In this document: piece after piece, positions 25,139 through 33,230 of the stretch | How positions within the stretch are numbered: the stretch's first letter is position 1 | Layout of the letters: every line of letters starts with the position of its first letter | Source of the DNA: Candidatus Baltobacteraceae bacterium | GTDB taxonomy: Bacteria > Vulcanimicrobiota > Vulcanimicrobiia > Vulcanimicrobiales > Vulcanimicrobiaceae | Assembly: GCA_036559195.1 (NCBI GenBank) | Contig: DATBTN010000047.1 | Span: 30,880-94,879, forward strand | Direction: 5' to 3' | DNA: 64,000 nucleotides | Position numbers and translations under genes: made by a program | The notes under the pieces: model-generated | What the model was told of the DNA's origin: nothing | Seen by the model: the letters and a program-made list of their open reading frames with translations, nothing else | Database searches by the model: none

Positions 25139-27067
25139 TTACGGTTGGTGAACGCGCATCCACAGCCGCCGCGCTCGGTCTAGCAGCGCCGGCCGATCCG
25201 CCGCAAGCACGAGGCGTTGGCGCACCAGTATTCGCGATGCAGCCGCATAGAGCGCCAAGTAGACGTCTTCGCTTGGATAGCGTTCCTCGATCGAGAGTCG
25301 CGGATCGCCGGTTGCCAGCCGCCGCGCGCGCGTTTGAGCGAACGGGAGAAACGAGCCGTAAAAATCCGACGTCTTCGCGGGAGCGCCGACCGATGGACTG
25401 CGCAAATTCCACCCCGTGTAGGTTGCCAGCGGCACGGCGATCTCCGGCAGGCGGATGCCGGCGAGGTCGGTGCCGTCCGCATCGACTTGCGGCAGCAGCA
25501 CGGGATACGCGGCGCCCACGAGCGGCGGCTCGTTATCGACTATTCCGTCGCTTGCGAATCGCGAACCGTAGTCGACGCGATAGACCATGCGATAGTACTG
25601 CGGAAACGTCACGCCGGGGATCGTTGGGAAAGCGACGCGATCGAGCGGCACGAGCGTCTTGGCCGCAATTGTCGGGATTCGGCTCGCAGGCGGCTTCGTA
25701 CCGCGACGTACCCACGCATCGAGGTCCACCAAGAGCGCGCGCATCATATACCGGTAGTCGAGAATATCCGGTTGATTTTGCAGGAACGGTTCTCGACCCG
25801 TATCGATCGGCAGCGAAAAATGCTGCCCGCCGGCGAGCAAGTATTCGCGCACGTTCGGTGACAAGGCGGCGTCGCGCGAGGCGTCGATCGTAGTATGCGT
25901 CAGCGATGCCGCACGGCCCCAGTATCCGTAGGACGAATTGGTGAGAACGATCTTAACCGCGGGATCGATCCCTCCGTCGAGGGTGAACGGCGGGAGATCG
26001 GTCGGATAGAAAAACGATGAAAAGCTCGGTCCGTCGCGCGACGGCTGCGCGAACCGGTGGTTGAAGCTCCCGCGACCGGCGCCCGCAACGTGAGCGAGGA
26101 TCGCATCGAAGACTTCTCGGTCGCGTTCGTCGCGATTGAAGCCTTGGTAAAAAAAGTGGCGGAGAAAGCGGCCGCTCTGCGAGATACCGAATCCATACGC
26201 GCGCTTTGCCGGAACGATCGCATGCGGATCGTACTTGAGATACGAAACGGCGTCGCGAACGGCAGCCAAACCCAACCCGACCGGCACTGGATTGGTCGCA
26301 CGATACACGAGTTCGTAGATTTTGCCGGGCGTAAATCCCGCGTCGTAACGGATCGCGGGCCGATCGGTTGCGAATCGCCACGCACTGCGGGGTATCACGA
26401 TCCGCGGACCGTTCACCTCGTCGCGAACCGTCAGCACGTTCGCCGGGTCGTTCGGATCGACGACCGGGTAGGGAACATGTCCGCGATGCGCCAGGTCCAT
26501 GTACGACGAGCGTTCCGACGGCACGTCGTCGTCGCGCACGAGTCCGGTAATCGGCTTCCCGTTTTCCGTTACGACGGGCACGTCGAGACGCAGATGTTTT
26601 GCATCGCGAGGAACGTCGAATTGCCAGCCGACCCACGCGAGCGTGTATCCGGCATCGAGTAAAAATCCATCGCCCGGATCGTCGGGACCGTGGCCGCTCG
26701 CGAGATCGAACCACGCGGGCAGCGAGCGGCCCCCGCGATTGCTCACTTCGAAGAGCACGGTCCCGTTGCGTTTTGCGGGATTTCTGGGCGTTAAGATCTC
26801 CAGATCGCCGGCGGATTCCACCAATCCATGCTTGTCGCGCGGCGCTCGATCGAGATCGACGATCGCTTTATTGCGCGCGGCGCGAGGATCGTCGGCAAAG
26901 TGCATCCGGCCGACGATGCGCTCGTAGGGGCCGGCCGAACCGAACGAGCGGCCCGCCAGGTACGGGCCGCGACTCGCCACATCGACGCCGTCCACGTGCG
27001 CGCTCGCAGCGGTTGCGGGCACGGTAAAAACCGCGATCGCGACCAATAGCCGGCCCCATCGGTTCAT
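25139..27067 (-). CDS. large secreted alpha/beta hydrolase domain protein
   Basis: 642 residues with a signal peptide (RLLVAIAVFTVPATAASA). It belongs to the Abhydrolase_10-type group: nucleophile elbow GISQSGRFLRHFFYQGFN near 300, GGSLPA-like GGRSLPAWFDLASG, HVAGAGRGSFNHRFAQPSRD, and the late VPLATYTGWNLRSP. Members are exported enzymes of unknown substrate, sometimes linked to degradation of large esters. Its start codon faces the PerR-like gene across 50 bases that contain a Fur-type box, so it may be peroxide- or metal-regulated. Confidence 0.82.
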   Translation of the reverse strand: MNRWGRLLVAIAVFTVPATAASAHVDGVDVASRGPYLAGRSFGSAGPYERIVGRMHFADDPRAARNKAIVDLDRAPRDKHGLVESAGDLEILTPRNPAKRNGTVLFEVSNRGGRSLPAWFDLASGHGPDDPGDGFLLDAGYTLAWVGWQFDVPRDAKHLRLDVPVVTENGKPITGLVRDDDVPSERSSYMDLAHRGHVPYPVVDPNDPANVLTVRDEVNGPRIVIPRSAWRFATDRPAIRYDAGFTPGKIYELVYRATNPVPVGLGLAAVRDAVSYLKYDPHAIVPAKRAYGFGISQSGRFLRHFFYQGFNRDERDREVFDAILAHVAGAGRGSFNHRFAQPSRDGPSFSSFFYPTDLPPFTLDGGIDPAVKIVLTNSSYGYWGRAASLTHTTIDASRDAALSPNVREYLLAGGQHFSLPIDTGREPFLQNQPDILDYRYMMRALLVDLDAWVRRGTKPPASRIPTIAAKTLVPLDRVAFPTIPGVTFPQYYRMVYRVDYGSRFASDGIVDNEPPLVGAAYPVLLPQVDADGTDLAGIRLPEIAVPLATYTGWNLRSPSVGAPAKTSDFYGSFLPFAQTRARRLATGDPRLSIEERYPSEDVYLALYAAASRILVRQRLVLAADRPALLDRARRLWMRVHQP

Positions 27068-27080
27068 TCAGTTTTCCCCT

Positions 27081-27096
27081 TGAAAATGACGTTCAG
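27081..27096. promoter_or_regulatory. second Fur/PerR-type box in the divergent hydrolase/regulator region
   Basis: TGAAAATGACGTTCAG matches the catalase box at 13 of 16 positions and keeps the outer TGAA/TTCA inverted ends. It lies 14 bases from the hydrolase start and 22 from the regulator ATG, so one site could control both genes and give autoregulation. Confidence 0.55.
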
Positions 27097-27117
27097 TTCC
27101 TTGCCTGCGAGGAGGAT

Positions 27118-27561
27118 ATGGTACAATGGCGCCAGCTTATGACCGACAGCCTCACCTCCGCCCAGCCCCATTTGGCCAAAAACTACCGCTTCGTGTACGA
27201 GATCGTCCGCGAACAGGGCCGAGGTACGCACTTGGCTATGTCCGACGTCTACGCCCTCGCGAAGGACCGGCAGCCGGGCATCGGTTTCACGACCGTCTAT
27301 CGAGCGCTCGCCCGTTTGCGCGACATGGGCCTGGTCGCCGAGATTCTGCTTCCGGGAGCGGATAGCGCGTACTACGAACCCTCGGGCGCGGCCCACGCGC
27401 ATTTTCGCTGCGACCGCTGCGGCAGCGTGCAAGACGTCGACTACCAAATCCCCAAACGCGTCGTCGGCGATCTCGCTCGTACGCATGGCGTCGAAGTGAG
27501 CGAGGTTCTCGTGAGCCTGCACGGCCGCTGCGCGGCGTGTCGAAGCGCTCAACCGGCGTAG
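27118..27561 (+). CDS. Fur-family regulator, PerR-like
   Basis: 147 residues: N-terminal winged helix (LAMSDVYALAKDRQPGIGFTTVYRALARL) and C-terminal dimer/metal domain with HAHFRCDRCGSVQDVD and the second structural pair CAAC. The residue after SVQ is Asp rather than the Glu typical of iron-responsive Fur, a feature linked to peroxide sensing in PerR (family knowledge). ATG 27118 has GGAGG only two bases upstream, so ATG 27139 is a real alternative; TACAAT at 27122-27127 resembles a -10 box and would favour it. Convergent with cfa, overlapping by 13 bases. Confidence 0.85.
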   Translation: MVQWRQLMTDSLTSAQPHLAKNYRFVYEIVREQGRGTHLAMSDVYALAKDRQPGIGFTTVYRALARLRDMGLVAEILLPGADSAYYEPSGAAHAHFRCDRCGSVQDVDYQIPKRVVGDLARTHGVEVSEVLVSLHGRCAACRSAQPA

Positions 27562-28835
27562 AGTTCGCGCCGCGTCGGCGGCAGATCCACGCGTCCCCCA
27601 CCCTCGGGCTTGGCGAGCAATGACTGAAAGAGGCCGATCCGCCCGATTCTAAAGCCCTGTGCACTGCCGGCCATATAGAGCCGCCACGTTCGAAACGCTT
27701 GCTCTCCGGCGGTCGCTATCGCGGTCGACCCGTTACGCTCGAGATTCGCAACCCACGCGCGCAACGTTCGCATGTAGTGCTCGCGCAGATTCTCGACGTC
27801 CCGAACCTCGAAACCGGCTCGTTCCGCTACGAGCAGCGCGTCGGAAACCGCCACCAGCTCGCCATCGGGAAAGATGAACCGCTCCATAAACCCGCTCGAC
27901 TTGCCGCCTTTACGCCCCGGCCCTTGTTCGGCGATGCCGTGATTTAGAAACAATCCGCCGGGTTTGAGCAACGAAAACGCCGTCTCGAAATACTCGGGGA
28001 GCTTGGAACGGCCGACGTGTTCGAACATGCCGATGCTCGCGATCTTGTCGAACGTCGTCTTTGGCAGTTCGCGGTAATCCCACAACTCGACGCGCGCGTG
28101 GCTCTCCACGCCGGCCGCCGCGATCCGTCGTTGCGCCTCTTCGTACTGCGCCCGGCTCAGCGTTACGCCGAGCACGTCGGCCCCGAACTGCTTGGCCGCG
28201 CGCACGACGAGCGCGCCCCATCCGCAGCCGATATCCAACAGCCGTTCGCCGCGCGCGAGCCGCAATTTACGCAGCGTGTGATCGATCTTCGCGATTTGCG
28301 CGTCGTCGAGATTGTCGACGCCATCGTCGTAGTAAGCGCACGAGTATACCAGTTCGCGATCCAAAAACGTCCGGTAAAAATCGACCGGCTGATCGTAGTG
28401 GAATCCGATGGCCGCGCGATCGCGCGCGCGCGAATGCATGCGGCCGTTCAAACGCGCCTCGTGCAGCGGCGGAAATTTGCCCTTCGGCAAGCGCATCAGC
28501 AAGAGCAAGAGCCGCGCCATCGTGGGGCGCGGCATGCGTTCGAGCGCCCGGTACAGTTCGTCGACCGCGGCTTCCATATCGCCGTCGCATTCGAGCAGGC
28601 CGGCGGCAAAGGCGCGCCCGGCGTTGAGATCGACCGGCGGCGCGAACGCCATTCGCAGCGTCGCCGGGGTGTTGATTCGCAGCGTGAAATCCGCGTGGAT
28701 CTCGGCCGGGATCTCGGTGCCGTCCCAGAGGCACACGGCGAATCGGCGCGCATAGGATTCTCCGAAGATCAGCCGCAGAATCGCCGCCGCAATCCGGGCA
28801 TGAGGATCGGTCGATGCAAACGTTTCGACGATCAT
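27549..28835 (-). CDS. cfa: cyclopropane-fatty-acyl-phospholipid synthase family methyltransferase
   Basis: Adds a methylene from S-adenosylmethionine across double bonds of membrane lipids. 428 residues: N-terminal lipid-binding part, then FHYDQPVDFYRTFLDRELVYSCAYY near 140, SAM motif LLDIGCGWGALVVRAAK near 205, SIGMFEHVGRSKLPEYF, LNHGI and the C-terminal RTWRLYMAGSAQGFRIG. ATG 28835 is used; the longer frame is non-coding leader. The 109-base leader holds a GCCGG/CCGGC hairpin but no riboswitch I recognise. Cyclopropane lipids are typical of stressed or stationary cells. Confidence 0.92.
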   Translation of the reverse strand: MIVETFASTDPHARIAAAILRLIFGESYARRFAVCLWDGTEIPAEIHADFTLRINTPATLRMAFAPPVDLNAGRAFAAGLLECDGDMEAAVDELYRALERMPRPTMARLLLLLMRLPKGKFPPLHEARLNGRMHSRARDRAAIGFHYDQPVDFYRTFLDRELVYSCAYYDDGVDNLDDAQIAKIDHTLRKLRLARGERLLDIGCGWGALVVRAAKQFGADVLGVTLSRAQYEEAQRRIAAAGVESHARVELWDYRELPKTTFDKIASIGMFEHVGRSKLPEYFETAFSLLKPGGLFLNHGIAEQGPGRKGGKSSGFMERFIFPDGELVAVSDALLVAERAGFEVRDVENLREHYMRTLRAWVANLERNGSTAIATAGEQAFRTWRLYMAGSAQGFRIGRIGLFQSLLAKPEGGGRVDLPPTRRELYAG

Positions 28836-28944
28836 CCTGCAGGCGTTTCGCGCGCGGGTGCGGGGCTCCCGCCGCAGTGAAATACGGCGAGCCGGCAAAC
28901 CCCCGGCAACCTCAGCGTCACCTGCGTGCGGCAGAGTCGGTCGA

Positions 28945-29538
28945 ATGGACCAATCGATTGCGAACCTCGCCCTCGATCTTATCGACACGCGCTCGACGCT
29001 CGGCGTCACCGGGGTTGCCGCGATCGCGCGAACGCTCGCACGATTCGGTGCGCCCGCTCTCACCTACGCGAGCCGTCACGGCGTTCGCGTCGTTCCGCTG
29101 CTTCGCAATCAGCGCTACGCGCAAGCTTCGGCGGCGCTGCAGCGGCTCGGCGTCGACGTCGATAGCTGGCCGGCGCCGCCGGCCGGCCTCTTCGTCGTCG
29201 AGGAGCGTTGCATGTATTTGCGATCGCGCAGCGCTATGACCGTGGCCCACGAATTCGGTCACGCCTTGGACTGCGCGCTCGGGGGCGGTGTCTACCGTTC
29301 GAGCGTCGATCCCGCACTGCGCCGGCTCTTCGCCGATGCCCGCGCGTTCGTTACGCCGTACGCCGCTACCGGCCTGGATGAATATTTTGCCGAAAGCCTG
29401 CGCGCGTACGTCGAGGCCAACGATCCGCAATCGTTTTGGCCGCGCGCCACGCGCGAGCGCTTGCGGCGCGTCGACGCGCCGATGTTCGGCTACGTCGAGC
29501 GCCTCTTCGCGTGCGACTTTCTCGCGGCTATTGCTTGA
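28945..29538 (+). CDS. HEFGH zinc-metalloprotease-like protein (ATLF-like)
   Basis: 197 residues with no signal peptide. The zinc motif HEFGHALD (near 93-100) and a downstream DEYFAESLRAYVEA (near 155) resemble the C-terminal catalytic domain of anthrax-lethal-factor-like peptidases (Pro-Pro domain). The Glu in the second motif would be the third zinc ligand. Upstream residues carry VEERCMYLRSRSAMT. Divergent from cfa and convergent with the cytochrome gene, overlapping its end by 11 bases. Assignment rests on these motifs alone; substrate unknown. Confidence 0.75.
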   Translation: MDQSIANLALDLIDTRSTLGVTGVAAIARTLARFGAPALTYASRHGVRVVPLLRNQRYAQASAALQRLGVDVDSWPAPPAGLFVVEERCMYLRSRSAMTVAHEFGHALDCALGGGVYRSSVDPALRRLFADARAFVTPYAATGLDEYFAESLRAYVEANDPQSFWPRATRERLRRVDAPMFGYVERLFACDFLAAIA

Positions 29539-29995
29539 CCGCGGTCACTTGCGCCGTGGTTACCGGCCCGGCCGAGTTGCCCCACGACGATCGCACGTAG
29601 GTAATCACCGATGCGATGTCCGCGTCGCTGAGTTGACCCTTCCACGGCGGCATCTGGCCGTTGTAGCTCTGGCCGTTCACTTGAATCTTGCCGGTCAAAC
29701 CGTATTTCACGATGTGGATCACTTTGGCCGCGTCGCCCGTAACGACCGAATTCTTGGCCAGCGGCGGAAACGCGCCGGGCTGCCCTTGGCCCGCGGCCTG
29801 GTGGCAACTCGCGCAGTTGCTCGAAAAGACTTGCGCGCCGTGCGCATTCGCGGCGCCGCCCGCCGATTTCGGAGCGGTGGTCGCGCTGCTCGTCGTCGTG
29901 CTCGTGTCCGTCGAGGTGCTGTTCTTCGAACAGCCCGTCGCGAGCAGCGCCACGGCCAGTATGCCGCTAAGTGCGATGAGAGATGATGGTCGCAT
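29528..29995 (-). CDS. c-type cytochrome lipoprotein
   Basis: 155 residues. Lipobox LLATGC gives a diacylglycerol-anchored Cys near 24; a Ser/Thr-rich tether follows. Haem is bound by CASCH in SSNCASCHQAAGQG, with the distal Met likely in NGQMPPWKGQL. Resembles class I mono-haem cytochromes of photosynthetic or terminal-oxidase chains. ATG 29995 has AAAGGA nine bases upstream. Periplasmic electron carrier; redox partner not visible in the window. Confidence 0.92.
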   Translation of the reverse strand: MRPSSLIALSGILAVALLATGCSKNSTSTDTSTTTSSATTAPKSAGGAANAHGAQVFSSNCASCHQAAGQGQPGAFPPLAKNSVVTGDAAKVIHIVKYGLTGKIQVNGQSYNGQMPPWKGQLSDADIASVITYVRSSWGNSAGPVTTAQVTAVKQ

Positions 29996-30017
29996 ACAGC
30001 ACGTCCTTTCGAAAACG

Positions 30018-30163
30018 CCCTTCGACAACTTGGTCCTTCGACGAGCTCTGTCCTTCGACGAGCTCTGTCCTTCGACAAGCTCAGGATGACAAAGAGGGGG
30101 GGCGCGTTTGTCATGGTGAGTTTGTCGAACCGTGGGTCCGTCCTTCGACGGGCTCAGGATGAC
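30018..30163. repeat. REP-like array with tandem 17-bp half-units
   Basis: At least six half-units. Three or four head-to-tail copies of GTCCTTCGACGAGCTCT-type arms with 17-bp period (30018-30075) are followed by two complete arms ending CTCAGGATGAC (to 30090 and 30163), plus an inverted arm at 30110-30130. Same family as 1373-1434. The array separates the cytochrome gene from the RodA/FtsW gene and encodes the latter's stop codon. Confidence 0.85.
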
Positions 30164-31394
30164 AGAGGGGTTGGGCGCTCATTGCCCAGGCTAGGGCTAC
30201 GAGTAGGAAGTTTGCGACGAGCGAACTGCCGCCGTAGGAGATGAACGGGAGCGTGATTCCGGTGAGCGGGAAGAGTCCGATGACGCCGCCCACGATGATC
30301 ACGACTTGGAAACCGAGCGTAGCCGAAAGACCGACCGCCAGCAGCTTCGTGTAGAGATCGGGTTGCGAGAACGCCACGCCGAGAATGCGCCGCACCAGCA
30401 GAAAAAAGAGCCCGAGCAACACGACCGCGCCGAGCGCGCCGAATTCTTCGGAGAACGCGGCGTAGATATAATCGGTCCCGACATCGGGAATGAATCCCGG
30501 ATGGCCCAAGCGGTAGCCGGTGCCGAAGAGACCGCCGGCGGCCAGCGAGTAGTACCCCTGCGCGGCCTGATAGCCGGCGCCGAGCGGGTCGGCGAACGGA
30601 TTGCGCCAGACGGCGATGCGCGTTGCCACGTAGCTATAGTGGTGCATCGCCCAAAGCGCAACCACACCGAAGACGCCGAACCCGCCGATCACCAGATCGA
30701 TTCGGCGCGTCGCCACGTAGAGCAAGGCGGCAAAGGTTGCGAGCAAGAGGGTCGCCATGCCGAGATCGCGCTGCAGGATCAGGATCGCCATCGAAGCGCC
30801 CCACCCCAAAAAGAGCGGTCCCAAATACTTCACGTTCGCGCGTATCGACCACGGCTTCGCCGTCGCGATGACGTCGGCCGTCTCCGCGAGATAGGCCGCC
30901 AAGAAAAACACGATGAACAGTTTTATCAGCTCGACGGGCTCGTATTGTACCGGACCGAGTTTGATCCACAATTTCGCGCCGTTGACTTCTTGACCGAAGA
31001 TGACGAGCATGAGAAATAGGACGAGCGATCCCAGCACCCACAAATACTTAAACGATGCCAACCGCCGGAATTGCGTGAACGCCGGACCGGCCACGATCGC
31101 CAGCAGCAGGGAGATCAGCAGCCAGTATTGCTGCTTGTGGGCAAGTTGCGGCGAGATGCGGGCCACCAGCGTTAAGCCGAGCGCCGAGAGCACGATTGCG
31201 ATGGCGGGCAGCACGTCGTCACGGCGCGCGTCTTTGGGCTGCCAGAGCACCCATGCGACGCTCGCGCAGGCGAGCACGACCAGTAACCAGGGCGTGACCG
31301 TTTTCGGCGGCACGAACGAAAGCATCAGCGCGGCGACGGCGATCGCGATCGCCGTTGGAGCGAGGCGCCGAAGCGTGATAGTTACTGGAGGCAC
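30111..31394 (-). CDS. RodA/FtsW/SpoVE family peptidoglycan polymerase (SEDS)
   Basis: Integral membrane lipid II polymerase with about ten helices; 427 residues from GTG 31394, which overlaps the phosphatase gene by 13 bases. SEDS landmarks: QEVNGAKLWIKLG, PVELIKLFIVFFLAAYL, ILILQRDLGMATLLL, RIAVWRNPFADPLGAGYQ, FIPDVGTDYIYAAFSEEFG and PFISYGGSS. In the actinobacterial counterpart, pbpA and the PknA/PknB kinases follow; here a REP array follows, and the last residues (CHPEPVEGRTHGS) are REP-derived. Rod elongation versus division cannot be decided. Confidence 0.92.
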   Translation of the reverse strand: MPPVTITLRRLAPTAIAIAVAALMLSFVPPKTVTPWLLVVLACASVAWVLWQPKDARRDDVLPAIAIVLSALGLTLVARISPQLAHKQQYWLLISLLLAIVAGPAFTQFRRLASFKYLWVLGSLVLFLMLVIFGQEVNGAKLWIKLGPVQYEPVELIKLFIVFFLAAYLAETADVIATAKPWSIRANVKYLGPLFLGWGASMAILILQRDLGMATLLLATFAALLYVATRRIDLVIGGFGVFGVVALWAMHHYSYVATRIAVWRNPFADPLGAGYQAAQGYYSLAAGGLFGTGYRLGHPGFIPDVGTDYIYAAFSEEFGALGAVVLLGLFFLLVRRILGVAFSQPDLYTKLLAVGLSATLGFQVVIIVGGVIGLFPLTGITLPFISYGGSSLVANFLLVALAWAMSAQPLCHPEPVEGRTHGSTNSP

Positions 31395-32119
31395 AGAGCG
31401 GCGTAGAACGCGGCAGTCGCGGCAAGCGTCGTGAGAACCGTGCGCCAGAGCGGCGGCGCGCACGCCGCCGAGCTCGCCGGTTCCACTTCAGCGTCGTAGC
31501 GCACGATGAGCAGATCGTCTTTGCCAGCGTGGCCTGGACCCCACACGAGCTGCTCGGAGAGGCGCCGGCGGTCGTCACTCGTTCGCGTGCGCCGCCCGGA
31601 GAGCACGAGCGCATCGCCGCCGGTCAAAGCGAAACTGCAGACGGCGACTTCCAGATGCGGCTCGATTCCAACGGCTCGCGTTAAAACGGAAAGCCCATCG
31701 GCATCGAAGGCATCGTCTTTGGTGAGGCCGACCACGTAGCCGTCGCGCGAAAGATAGGCGGCCGTACTGCCGACGTGCGCGAGATAGACCCGCGCGTCGA
31801 TCACGAGGGCGGCGGTGACCGAGCAGCCGCTGGTTACGTAATCGTCGTGCGAGGCCGAACGCGAATACAGATCGCCGTTCACGCGCGCGAGCGCGCCGAT
31901 CAGCGCGCCGGTCACGGCCTTCGGCCGGAGTTGCACGCGCCGCAACCGATCGTTACGCGAGCGCCGTTCGAACTCACCTCGCAGGCGCCCGAGCGCGACG
32001 CGTGCCGGCGGCTCGCCGTCGATCGTGCCGAAACCGTGTGCGACCGCAAACAGATACGTCGCCGGAGCGAGACGCGCCGAAAGCACGCAGCCGCGATCGC
32101 CGCTGACCGCTACTTCCAT
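31382..32119 (-). CDS. degenerate PP2C-type phosphatase with C-terminal membrane anchor
   Basis: 245 residues aligned to Stp/PstP phosphatases by order and spacing of motifs, but catalytic metal ligands are changed. The DGMGG motif reads HGFGT (AVAHGFGTIDGE), GDSR reads GSTA (LAHVGSTAAYLSRDG), CSDG reads LSGR (GDALVLSGRR), and the N-terminal NED is missing; only the last Asp (KDDLLIVRY) survives. A terminal hydrophobic segment (VLTTLAATAAFYAALCL) would anchor it. ATG 32119 overlaps fhaB (ATGGAAGTAG). Sits where PstP lies in fhaA-fhaB-pstP-rodA loci. Probably a pseudo-phosphatase with a sensing or scaffold role. Confidence 0.8.
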   Translation of the reverse strand: MEVAVSGDRGCVLSARLAPATYLFAVAHGFGTIDGEPPARVALGRLRGEFERRSRNDRLRRVQLRPKAVTGALIGALARVNGDLYSRSASHDDYVTSGCSVTAALVIDARVYLAHVGSTAAYLSRDGYVVGLTKDDAFDADGLSVLTRAVGIEPHLEVAVCSFALTGGDALVLSGRRTRTSDDRRRLSEQLVWGPGHAGKDDLLIVRYDAEVEPASSAACAPPLWRTVLTTLAATAAFYAALCLQ

Positions 32120-32517
32120 TGGTCCCGATCCAAGATCGTCATTCGCGTAGACCCCACATCTAGTATATCCCCGGGCCGCACTTCGATGCTCTCGGTAACC
32201 CGTTCCCCGTTTAAGAACGTTCCATTGCTGCTCCGTAGATCGCTCAGGTAGACGACTCCGCCCTCGGCATCGAATTTTGCGTGCCGGCGGCTGACCTCGC
32301 CGTCCGCGAGCGGCACCTCCACGTCCGAGGCCCGGCCCACCACGCAGGGTAGCGGCGCGCCGGCCCGGCGTTTGCCGACGCCCGGCTCGCCGATTTCGAA
32401 TTCGATGCGGAGCGGCGCGAACGCTGCGGGGTCCGCCGGCGGACGCGGACGGATCCGGTTGGTCACCACACCGAAAACGACGAGCGCGGTCAAGATTTCC
32501 AGCGAGCCCAGGCGCAT
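32110..32517 (-). CDS. FHA-domain protein with N-terminal membrane segment (FhaB/FipA-like)
   Basis: 135 residues: one N-terminal hydrophobic helix (LEILTALVVFGVV), a Pro-rich linker, then an FHA domain (about 55-135) with phosphothreonine-binding residues in VVGRASDVEVPL, SRRHAKF and SSNGTFLNG. In actinobacteria the equivalent FhaB recruits phosphorylated partners to cell-wall synthesis. ATG 32517 is used; TTG 32535 would overlap the fhaA stop. No Ser/Thr kinase gene lies in the window, so the phosphorylated partner must come from elsewhere. Confidence 0.87.
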   Translation of the reverse strand: MRLGSLEILTALVVFGVVTNRIRPRPPADPAAFAPLRIEFEIGEPGVGKRRAGAPLPCVVGRASDVEVPLADGEVSRRHAKFDAEGGVVYLSDLRSSNGTFLNGERVTESIEVRPGDILDVGSTRMTILDRDQWK

Positions 32518-32531
32518 GTGCGCGGCAAACG

Positions 32532-33230
32532 TCAAGGGTCGAGCGCCTCGAAGCGCAGCTGTGTGTTTCCAAAGGCAACCACATCGCCGTTTTCGAGGCG
32601 CTGGCTACTGATTCGTTCGCCGTTAACGAAGGTTCCATTGGTCGATCCGAGATCGTGCAGTACCGGCCAGCCGGCGTCGGTCTCGATGATGGCGTGCGCG
32701 CGCGAAACGCTCGGATCGACCAAAAAAAGATCCCGATCTTCGCTGCGTCCCACGCGCGTGGTGCGCTTGAGCGCGTAGACTGCGTCCGGCGGCACGCCTT
32801 TGACCATTCGCAGCACGAACCCGTTGTGCGACGGGCCGTTCGCGTTCGCCGGCTCCGGCGATTCCGGAGACCACGCCTCGATCTCGACCGAACCGGCAAC
32901 GATGCCGATCTGTTCGTCGAGCTCCACGACCGGATCGACTCCGCCGAAGGTGATGCCGACGCGGCCGGCCACATCGGCCAGCAGGGCGGCCCATTCGCGT
33001 TCGAGATACTCGCGATGAGGTGCGAGGCGTTCGAAGTCCGACGTGTGGACCAACACGGTGAAATGTGAGGGCGAACTCATGCGCCCGTCGTCGTTCTGCG
33101 TGCGCGTCTCCATCGTCGCGACGAGCTTGCGGGCGATTTGAGCCGGCTCGAGGTCGCTCGGGAACGTCTTGGCGAACGCGCGCTCGATGAACGCCGCACA
33201 CGCTTCCTCGATCCGTGCGAAGAGGCTCAT
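32532..33230 (-). CDS. DUF3662-FHA protein (FhaA-like)
   Basis: 232 residues. N-terminal DUF3662 domain (SLFARIEEACAAFIERAF, FPSDLEPAQIARKLVATME) as in FhaA, a variable linker, and a C-terminal FHA domain (about 150-232) with VGRSEDRDLFL, SRAHAII and GSTNGTFVNG. FhaA binds phosphorylated proteins in peptidoglycan assembly. ATG overlaps the rsmB stop (ATGA). With fhaB, the phosphatase homologue and SEDS protein it forms a conserved cell-envelope signalling operon. Confidence 0.9.
   Translation of the reverse strand: MSLFARIEEACAAFIERAFAKTFPSDLEPAQIARKLVATMETRTQNDDGRMSSPSHFTVLVHTSDFERLAPHREYLEREWAALLADVAGRVGITFGGVDPVVELDEQIGIVAGSVEIEAWSPESPEPANANGPSHNGFVLRMVKGVPPDAVYALKRTTRVGRSEDRDLFLVDPSVSRAHAIIETDAGWPVLHDLGSTNGTFVNGERISSQRLENGDVVAFGNTQLRFEALDP

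Noticed and set aside
28840..28944. SAM-riboswitch-like CCCGGCAACC upstream of the metalloprotease gene
   Set aside because: Only the short motif matches; the kink-turn and surrounding stems of S-box RNAs are missing, and neither flanking gene belongs to methionine metabolism.
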